Source of the DNA: Haloplasma contractile
Lineage (GTDB): Bacteria; Bacillota_I; Bacilli_A; Haloplasmatales; Haloplasmataceae
Assembly (NCBI GenBank): GCA_016841945.1
Contig: JAENYC010000020.1
Location: 1 to 64,000, forward strand
Length of the DNA: 64,000 nt
Direction: 5' to 3'
The translations under genes were made by a program, and so were the position numbers. The stretch's first letter is position 1. Every line of letters starts with the position of its first letter. Shown piece after piece: positions 57,980 through 64,000 of the stretch. The notes under the pieces are model-generated. The model had not been told where the DNA came from. It worked only from the letters and a program-made list of their open reading frames with translations, and did no database searches.

Positions 57980-58909
57980 ATGATTAAATTAAAAAATTTA
58001 GTGAAAAAATACGGTCAAAATATAGCCGTCGACAACATTAACTTTAATGTAAATGAAGGAGAGTTCTTTGGCTTATTAGGTCCAAATGGAGCGGGTAAGA
58101 GTACGACCATCAACAGTATCTGTGGTTTATTAAAAATTGAGCAAGGTGAAATCACAATTGATGGTATTGATATAAAAAAGAATCCGCTTGAAGCGAAAAA
58201 AAGAATAGGATTAGTACCACAGGAACTGGCTATTTTTGATGAACTAACTGCTTCCGAAAACATTGAATTCTTTGGAAAATTAGCTGGACTACGCGGTAAT
58301 CTCCTAAAAGAAAGAATAAATGAAGCCTTAGAATTCGTTGGACTAAGTCACAAAGCAAAAACAACACCTCATGATTTTTCAGGTGGAATGAAAAGACGTC
58401 TCAATATTGCATGTGCGATTGTACATCATCCCAAAATCATCATCTTAGATGAGCCCACAGTAGGAATTGATCCACAATCAAGACATCATATATTAGATTC
58501 GGTTAAACAGTTAAATAAATTAGGTTCAACTGTTATTTACACGAGTCATTATATGGAAGAGGTTGAAGCAATATGTGATCAGATTGCGATAATCGACCAT
58601 GGAAGATTAATCGCGGAAGGAACAAAAGAAGAGTTGAAAAAACTTGTATTAGAAGAAGAAAAGATTCTAATTGAAGCACTTGATGTAAATTTTAATACAG
58701 TGGATGAAATAAAGTTATTAAATACTATTAAAGATGTTAAACTAGATGAAAATCAATTAAAAATTGTGACAAGTGATTCTCAACATATACTACAAGATAT
58801 CTTATTTGTATTATCAAAGAATCAAGTGAGAATCAAAGGGATTCAAATTATAGAACCGGATTTAGAAACAGTATTTCTTGCCTTAACCGGTAGGAATTTA
58901 AGAGATTAG
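57980..58909 (+). CDS. ABC exporter ATP-binding protein
   Basis: A 309-residue ATPase of the ABC-2/DrrA type. Walker A LLGPNGAGKST, Q loop VPQE, signature FSGGMKRRL, Walker B IIILDEPTVGIDP and the switch SHYMEEVE. The C-terminal about 80 residues are typical for drug or lipid exporters. Start at ATG 57980 after GAGGG. First of three genes. Confidence 0.94.
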   Translation: MIKLKNLVKKYGQNIAVDNINFNVNEGEFFGLLGPNGAGKSTTINSICGLLKIEQGEITIDGIDIKKNPLEAKKRIGLVPQELAIFDELTASENIEFFGKLAGLRGNLLKERINEALEFVGLSHKAKTTPHDFSGGMKRRLNIACAIVHHPKIIILDEPTVGIDPQSRHHILDSVKQLNKLGSTVIYTSHYMEEVEAICDQIAIIDHGRLIAEGTKEELKKLVLEEEKILIEALDVNFNTVDEIKLLNTIKDVKLDENQLKIVTSDSQHILQDILFVLSKNQVRIKGIQIIEPDLETVFLALTGRNLRD

Positions 58910-58921
58910 AGGGGGGATAGG

Positions 58922-60079
58922 ATGAATATATTCGTTATCGCATTAAGTGAAGTGAAGAGGACCTTTAAAAATAAAGTCGTATTATTCTTGCTCATCATTA
59001 TGCCAGTGATGATGGTGGCATTAATGGGTTATGCGCTTGCACCATTCTTAAATCCAAATGAGACCAAAAGTATTGAAAAATTTAATGTACTTTATGTGAA
59101 TCATGATGATGGTGAAATAGGACAGCGTTTTGACACATTAATTAAAGATGAAGGCAGTAACTATTTTAATTTAATAACGCCTGAATCAGATGATGTGGGC
59201 GATGAAATGATAAGTAATAATTATGATGAAGCAATTATTATTCCAGGGGATTTAACTGAAAAAGTGAAAAATTTTGAAGAGATTAATATCATTCATCTAT
59301 CATCTGGTGATGATAAGATGAAAGATAGTATGCTATCTAGTTTTGTTCAACAATTTGTTAAATCAGTGAATCATGAAATTGCCATTATAAAAGTTGCAGA
59401 ACAACATCAAGTTGAACTGGATATGGATGAAATAAGAGAAAACATACAAACAACTGTTACGGTTCATGAATTGAATGATACCTTAACGATTAATAGTTTC
59501 CAATTCTTTGGTGCTAGTATGTTAATCTTCTTCTTATTAACATCTAGTATGGGACTTGGTATGGAAATTACGAATGATAGAAATAATAAAATCTTTACAA
59601 GAATTAGTTCCTATCCAGTAAGCAAAAACCAATATTTATTGGGTAAAACATTAGGGAACTCAATCATCAGTATACTTCAAGCAATATCAGTGATTGTGTT
59701 AACCCACATACTATTTAAAGTGAATTGGGGTAGTGATTATGTAGGATTAGCACTAGTTGTATTAGCAGTTATATTTATATCATCAGGAATATCCGTTATA
59801 TTTTCATCCATGTTTAAGTCATCCAAGACATTAAGTACGGTATTAATCGTTTTTTATTGGATGTTAACTTTTATCAGCGGTGCCTTTACACCGATTCCTG
59901 CGTTTGAAGATATTTCAAAGTTTATTTTAAATAAATGGGCATTTGAGTCCATTACAAGTTTTATGAGAGGAAATCCATTGATAGAATCCATTCATTATAT
60001 TGCTTTATTAATCGGTTTAGGCGTTATTTTATGGCTTTTGGGCGTTTACTTATACAGAAGGAGGGGTAGTAATGAATAG
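58922..60079 (+). CDS. ABC-2 type permease (1)
   Basis: A 385-residue permease: N-terminal membrane helix (about 17-40), a large extracytoplasmic domain to about residue 190, then five helices, with an internal FQFFGASMLIFFLL start. Pattern of the YhfE/YfiM-like ABC-2 permeases of drug exporters. It overlaps the next permease gene by 8 bases. Confidence 0.9.
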   Translation: MNIFVIALSEVKRTFKNKVVLFLLIIMPVMMVALMGYALAPFLNPNETKSIEKFNVLYVNHDDGEIGQRFDTLIKDEGSNYFNLITPESDDVGDEMISNNYDEAIIIPGDLTEKVKNFEEINIIHLSSGDDKMKDSMLSSFVQQFVKSVNHEIAIIKVAEQHQVELDMDEIRENIQTTVTVHELNDTLTINSFQFFGASMLIFFLLTSSMGLGMEITNDRNNKIFTRISSYPVSKNQYLLGKTLGNSIISILQAISVIVLTHILFKVNWGSDYVGLALVVLAVIFISSGISVIFSSMFKSSKTLSTVLIVFYWMLTFISGAFTPIPAFEDISKFILNKWAFESITSFMRGNPLIESIHYIALLIGLGVILWLLGVYLYRRRGSNE

Positions 60080-61217
60080 TTTAATTATTGCGTCAAACAT
60101 TGTTAAGCGTGTATTTAAAAGTCCAAAAACAATCATTGGTTTATTGGTTATCCCAGTTATCCTAATTGTTACGATTGTTTTTGCGCTGAATAGTTCAAAT
60201 GATACTGCTCCTCCAAAAGTAGGAGTTGTGGATTTAGACCAAGCATTTTATAGTCAAAAGGTGTTAGATTATATAAATCAACAAGAGGTTAATGTCATTC
60301 AACTAACAGAAGATAATTATCAAGATGAGGTTAAAAATGAGTCAGTTTCATATGCCATTGTCATACCTAGAGATTTAACCAGTGATTTATCACAAGGTAG
60401 AGAGGTTAATATAAAATTATATAGTAGAAATAAAGACTTGGAAAACGAAAAACAGGCGATGAATCAATTTTTGTCTCATTTATACAGTGCAAGTATTAGT
60501 GCTAAACAAATTTCTGAAGAAACAGATACTGATGTCTATGAGATTGTTAATGACATTCTAACAAACATGTATAATGGACAATTACAAGTACAGTATCAAC
60601 AAACAAGAGAAAGTACAAGTAATCAATTAATGATGGACCCAACAATTGGATTTTCTGTGATGTTTATGATGGTTTTAATTTTTACTTCTATTGGCATCGT
60701 ATTAGAAGATAAGAAAAAATTAGTTTTAGCGAGAATGTATGTGTCTCCAATTAAGGAATATGAAATTATTGTGGGTAATATTATTGGTAGTTTAGTGTTA
60801 GGATTAATACAATTAATACCTCTTATAATGGCGCTAAAAATAAGTTATGAAATTGAATCAATGCGCATATTATTTGGATTGTTTGTCATCTTACTTTGTT
60901 TCTTAATTGCCATCATTGGAATTGGCATCGGAATTTCAGGTATCATTAAAAAAACCTATAATCCAACCACAATCATTGCGACTGTTGTCACACCAAGTTG
61001 TATATTAGGTGGGACATTAATTCCATCTTCCATGTTACCAGATGTCATAAACAAGATCGGTTATATTGTTCCACAAAAATGGGTGATGCTTTCCATCAAA
61101 CAAATCTTACAAGGAGAAAGTCTAGCATCAATCGGGTTATACTTAGTCATTATTATTATGTTTGGATTCGTGTTTTCAACCTTTGGTTTAAAAACACTAA
61201 GACCAATTAATGAATAA
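60072..61217 (+). CDS. ABC-2 type permease (2)
   Basis: A 381-residue permease with the same plan as the previous gene (helix about 18-40, extracytoplasmic domain, five C-terminal helices, MDPTIGFSVMFMMVLIFTS). The two form a heterodimer with the ATPase. Exported compound unknown; adjacent two-component genes suggest envelope-stress or antibiotic response. Confidence 0.9.
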   Translation: MNSLIIASNIVKRVFKSPKTIIGLLVIPVILIVTIVFALNSSNDTAPPKVGVVDLDQAFYSQKVLDYINQQEVNVIQLTEDNYQDEVKNESVSYAIVIPRDLTSDLSQGREVNIKLYSRNKDLENEKQAMNQFLSHLYSASISAKQISEETDTDVYEIVNDILTNMYNGQLQVQYQQTRESTSNQLMMDPTIGFSVMFMMVLIFTSIGIVLEDKKKLVLARMYVSPIKEYEIIVGNIIGSLVLGLIQLIPLIMALKISYEIESMRILFGLFVILLCFLIAIIGIGIGISGIIKKTYNPTTIIATVVTPSCILGGTLIPSSMLPDVINKIGYIVPQKWVMLSIKQILQGESLASIGLYLVIIIMFGFVFSTFGLKTLRPINE

Positions 61218-61220
61218 TAC

Positions 61221-61248
61221 AAAAAGAGAGATTAAATTCTCTCTTTTT
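61221..61248 (+). terminator. Terminator of the ABC operon
   Basis: 11-bp stem AAAAAGAGAGA/TCTCTCTTTTT (61221-61231 with 61238-61248), loop TTAAAT. Confidence 0.87.
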
Positions 61249-61302
61249 ATTTGGTTAAAATTTTGATAAACTTAAATTAAGATGAAAATAGGAGTAAAAA
61301 AG

Positions 61303-61902
61303 ATGAAATTAGTATATGGAACAACTAATCCTTCAAAACTAAAACATATGAAAGATATATTACATGACTTAGATGTTGAAATAATAGGTGCTAATGATTT
61401 AGACATGGATTATCATATTGATGAATGTGGAAAAAGTCCATTAGAAAATGCGTTGATTAAAGCCAAAACTAATTATGAAATATCAGGCATTCCTACTTTT
61501 TCAGCTGATTCAGGTATATATATAGAGGGATTAGAAGAAAATAAGCAACCAGGTGTATATGTGAGAAGAGTTGATAACAAGTATCTAGATGACGAGGCAT
61601 TTATTGATTATTATCAAAAAGTGGCATTATCAATGGGAGGAGAAGTAAAAGCAAAGTTTAAAAATGCCATCTGTTTTGTTTTAGATAAGGAACACATTTA
61701 TTATGAGGATAGTGATGATATCGCTGATTATTTTATCCTGACTTCTAAAGTTCATAGGAAAAGGAGAATAGGCTTTCCGATGGATTCATTAGCGGTTGAT
61801 ATTAAAACGGGTAAGTATTTTGTAGAAGGTGGGAACCTTGGTAATGAGGAGAGATTTAGAAAAGGAATAAGAGATTTTTTTATTCTTTCATTAAATTTAT
61901 AA
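61303..61902 (+). CDS. HAM1/RdgB-like nucleoside triphosphate pyrophosphatase
   Basis: A 199-residue protein. The N-terminal TTNPSKLKHM corresponds to the substrate loop (T/SxNxxKxxE in RdgB), PLENALIKAK and FSADSGIYIEGL to the metal-binding region (TADDSGL in RdgB). It would hydrolyse ITP/XTP to the monophosphate. The C-terminal part diverges from RdgB, so the substrate may differ. Start at ATG 61303; GGAG lies 10 bases upstream. Confidence 0.72.
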   Translation: MKLVYGTTNPSKLKHMKDILHDLDVEIIGANDLDMDYHIDECGKSPLENALIKAKTNYEISGIPTFSADSGIYIEGLEENKQPGVYVRRVDNKYLDDEAFIDYYQKVALSMGGEVKAKFKNAICFVLDKEHIYYEDSDDIADYFILTSKVHRKRRIGFPMDSLAVDIKTGKYFVEGGNLGNEERFRKGIRDFFILSLNL

Positions 61903-61976
61903 AAAACAAAAAAATATAAGTATAATTAAATAAAAAACATATAATAAAATTGGCAGAATCTTTTTTCTTATTTTGG

Positions 61977-62005
61977 TTGAAAGCGCATACTATATATGTT
62001 ATAGT
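61977..62005 (+). promoter_or_regulatory. Promoter of the serine dehydratase gene with cre-like site
   Basis: TTGAAA (61977-61982) and TATAGT (62000-62005), 17 bases apart, with a TG before the -10. TGAAAGCGCATACT (61978-61991) matches the CcpA cre consensus at 12 of 14 positions and overlaps the -35, so catabolite repression is plausible. A 5' leader hairpin lies at 62011-62038. Confidence 0.5.
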
Positions 62006-62070
62006 GTTAAAGGATATTAGGTACACAATCTAAATCCTACATAATATAATAGTATAGGAGTTGGGATAAA

Positions 62071-63273
62071 ATGGATAGCTTAAAAGAATTATACAAAATT
62101 GGTTTTGGACCATCTAGCTCTCATACAATGGGACCTCATAGAGCTGCACTAAGATTTTTAGAAAAAACAATGAACTTACCATTTAAGAAGTTTTATGTAG
62201 AATTATACGGTAGTCTTGCAGCAACAGGTAAAGGACATTTAACTGATTGGATTATATTAAAAACATTGGGGAAAGATAGGACAGAGGTTGTGTTTAAACC
62301 AGAAGTTATATATGATTATCATTCAAATGGAATGAAGTTTTACGCACTTGATGAAAACGGGAATGAAATAGATGCTTATTTGGTATTTTCTGTAGGGGGA
62401 GGACAAATCTTAGAACTAGGTGAAAAACGAAAAGGGAATCGAACTGTTTATCAGTTAAACTCAATGAAGGAAATCTTAGAATGGTGTCATCTTAATCATA
62501 AAAAAATCCATGAATATGTTGAGTTTGCTGAAGGTGATAGTATTTATCAATATCTTAGTGATATTTGGAAAGTGATGAAAGAATCCGTTGAAACAGGTTT
62601 AGAAAGAGAAGATGTTTTACCTGGTTCTTTAAAATTCAGAAGACGCGCGAAGATGTTTTATGAAAGATATTTAATCGATAGAGATATCACTACTTTATTA
62701 TTTGCTTGTAGTGAAGCCGTCGCGGAACAAAATGCATCCGGGCATAAAATTGTGACGGCACCAACCTGTGGGGCGAGTGGTGCTTTACCAGGACTATTGT
62801 ATAGTTTACAACTATACTATGGTTATTCTGATGAAGAAATATTAAAAGCACTGGCCACTGCTAGTATAGTAGGTAATCTTATAAAAGAAAATGGTTCAAT
62901 CTCAGGCGCAGAAGCCGGTTGTCAGGCGGAAATTGGAACTGCTTGTGCCATGGCATCAGCTGCTTGTGCATATCTTTTAGGTGGGGATATTAATCAAATT
63001 GAATATGCTGCAGAAATAGGATTAGAACATCATTTAGGATTAACTTGTGACCCTGTTGATGGGTTGGTACAAGTACCATGTATTGAACGAAACCCAATTG
63101 CGGCAAGACGTGCATTTGATGCAGCGAAATATGCATTATTAACAGATGGAAAACATATCATTACCCTAGATATGGCGATTGATACCATGGTTGAAACAGG
63201 TAAGGATATACATAGTAAATATAAAGAAACCTCTACCGGAGGACTGGCTAAGCGCATGTTAATGTTTAAATAA
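62071..63273 (+). CDS. sdaA: L-serine ammonia-lyase, single chain
   Basis: A 400-residue iron-sulfur serine dehydratase giving pyruvate and ammonia. The N-terminal beta domain has GPSSSHTMGP; the alpha domain has TAPTCGASGALPG, ISGAEAGCQAEIG and TCDPVDGLVQVPC, which hold the cluster cysteines. The fused beta-alpha order matches E. coli SdaA but at 400 residues it is shorter than the usual 450; the cut is in the beta domain. TAGGAGTTGGG ribosome site. Confidence 0.92.
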   Translation: MDSLKELYKIGFGPSSSHTMGPHRAALRFLEKTMNLPFKKFYVELYGSLAATGKGHLTDWIILKTLGKDRTEVVFKPEVIYDYHSNGMKFYALDENGNEIDAYLVFSVGGGQILELGEKRKGNRTVYQLNSMKEILEWCHLNHKKIHEYVEFAEGDSIYQYLSDIWKVMKESVETGLEREDVLPGSLKFRRRAKMFYERYLIDRDITTLLFACSEAVAEQNASGHKIVTAPTCGASGALPGLLYSLQLYYGYSDEEILKALATASIVGNLIKENGSISGAEAGCQAEIGTACAMASAACAYLLGGDINQIEYAAEIGLEHHLGLTCDPVDGLVQVPCIERNPIAARRAFDAAKYALLTDGKHIITLDMAIDTMVETGKDIHSKYKETSTGGLAKRMLMFK

Positions 63274-63279
63274 TCAACA

Positions 63280-63308
63280 AAAAGTGCTTTATAAAGCACT
63301 TTTTTTCG
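63280..63308 (+). terminator. Terminator after the serine dehydratase gene
   Basis: 11-bp stem AAAAGTGCTTT/AAAGCACTTTT (63280-63290 with 63293-63303), then T run. Confidence 0.88.
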
Positions 63309-63344
63309 TTATAATATAGTTAATAGAACATTGGGAGGACGGTT

Positions 63345-64000
63345 ATGTATACAATAGGACAGATTGCCAATATCCTTGGTATTTCAAGAGATAAATTAAG
63401 GTATTATGAAGAAAAAGGGATTTTAGTACCGAGACAGAATAAAGAAAATAAATACCGAGAATATGATTTAAAAGATATTGATACTATTTTAGCGATTGAA
63501 TTTTATAGGTCGTTAGATTTAGGGTTTAAAACCATACAAAGATTACATAAACAAAGTGATTTGAATGAAATACAAAAGATATTAGATAAAAAACACCATG
63601 AAGTTGAAAATGAAATAAAACGATTAAAATATATTGTTGAACGAATTGAGAAGGTAAAAAAGGGTTGTCATGATATAAAAAATCAGTTAAACACCTTTTC
63701 AATTAAACCGATGAAATCCATTAAAATATTAGGAGAAATATCAGATTTTAGAGCTTATCATGATTTTGATTTGGTTCATGAAAATAGGGTAGAAGATTCT
63801 ATTGTAAAAAGTTTAACACGTTACGTTACATTTAATGATAGTGGAATCTTATCTAGTAAGATGTTTATTACTAAACAAATAGAAGCTAATGAAAAAGAAA
63901 ATAGAAAAAACATTTTAAAATTTGATCAGTGTGTGTATACCATAGTTGAAGACAGTGTAGGTAAAGATGTAATGAAAGATACATTTGTCAAATCTAAAGA
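63345..64000 (+). CDS. MerR family transcriptional regulator, 3' end cut by the window
   Basis: 218 codons are visible before the sequence ends. The N-terminal MerR helix-turn-helix reads YTIGQIANILGISRDKLRYY, followed by EKGILVPRQ and the usual KYREYDLKDI wing, then a coiled coil (about 75-120). The C-terminal part begins an effector-binding-like domain (MKSIKILGEISDFRAYHDFD). GGGAGG ribosome site. A TATAAT at 63310 overlaps the preceding T tract and is a possible -10. Confidence 0.85.
   Translation, partial: MYTIGQIANILGISRDKLRYYEEKGILVPRQNKENKYREYDLKDIDTILAIEFYRSLDLGFKTIQRLHKQSDLNEIQKILDKKHHEVENEIKRLKYIVERIEKVKKGCHDIKNQLNTFSIKPMKSIKILGEISDFRAYHDFDLVHENRVEDSIVKSLTRYVTFNDSGILSSKMFITKQIEANEKENRKNILKFDQCVYTIVEDSVGKDVMKDTFVKSK

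Noticed and set aside
60998-61210. 70-codon frame inside the second ABC permease
   Set aside because: Shadow of a membrane-protein gene in another frame; no initiation signal.

Overview
The window is chromosomal DNA of an AT-rich, Gram-positive-type bacterium (Bacillota). Three things point there: the gene order rpiB-glyA-upp-atp operon-DUF1146-spoIIQ-spoIIID, the order hpf ... secA-prfB, and the cdaA-glmM pair. All match the Bacillus-type backbone. SpoIIID and a SpoIIQ-like protein imply a spore-forming ancestry. TGA is used as a stop codon and TTG/GTG starts are common. My guess is a lineage near Turicibacter, Haloplasma or the Erysipelotrichia/Mollicutes side. That is inference from composition and synteny; no rRNA is present to test it.

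Layout. 1-402: five tRNA genes (Val, partial; Thr; Lys; Leu; Gly). 457-9448: an esterase, cdaA with a remnant of cdaR and glmM, a cassette of hydrolase, membrane-anchored Mur ligase and D-Ala-D-Ala ligase-like ATP-grasp enzyme, a methyltransferase and clpP. 9678-12419: an XRE regulator operon and two membrane proteins. 12541-22161: rpiB, glyA, upp and the complete F1Fo ATP synthase operon, whose c subunit carries the sodium-binding signature. 22253-27173: an accessory island of three paralogous XRE-TPR regulators of RRNPP type, a secreted-peptide candidate gene, an unknown gene and a short terminated transcript. 27245-31117: DUF1146, spoIIQ, spoIIID, yigZ and two degV genes. 31181-36023: an LTA synthase-like protein, comFA-comFC, csp and hpf. 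36308-41279: sbcD, sbcC and a SUKH-domain gene. 41489-46625: secA, prfB and a carboxy-terminal protease. 46656-53506: yccF, a three-gene operon with an HExxH protein, uvrB, an NTF2-like protein and a zinc alcohol dehydrogenase. 53593-61217: a GAF/HD-GYP protein, an unknown protein, a NarL-type two-component system and a three-gene ABC-2 exporter. 61303-64000: a HAM1-like pyrophosphatase, serine dehydratase and a MerR regulator cut by the window end.

The most interesting system is the island inserted between atpC and the DUF1146 gene. It looks like a peptide quorum-sensing locus. Each of the three regulators has an N-terminal helix-turn-helix with an unusual extended loop and a TPR-type C-terminal half. 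Directly after the first one lies an unannotated 48-codon gene (23615-23761) with a strong ribosome binding site, a hydrophobic export segment and the tail DPIPIPFEG, reminiscent of PapR (LPFEF) of the PlcR system. A 45-bp element containing a 10-5-10 inverted repeat lies upstream of this gene and, 17 kb away, upstream of a SUKH-domain gene (39/45 identical, ungapped), at 35-36 bp from the -10 hexamer in both. A third, half-conserved copy sits at the same distance from the -10 of a short transcript after the third regulator. I infer a peptide-responsive regulon.
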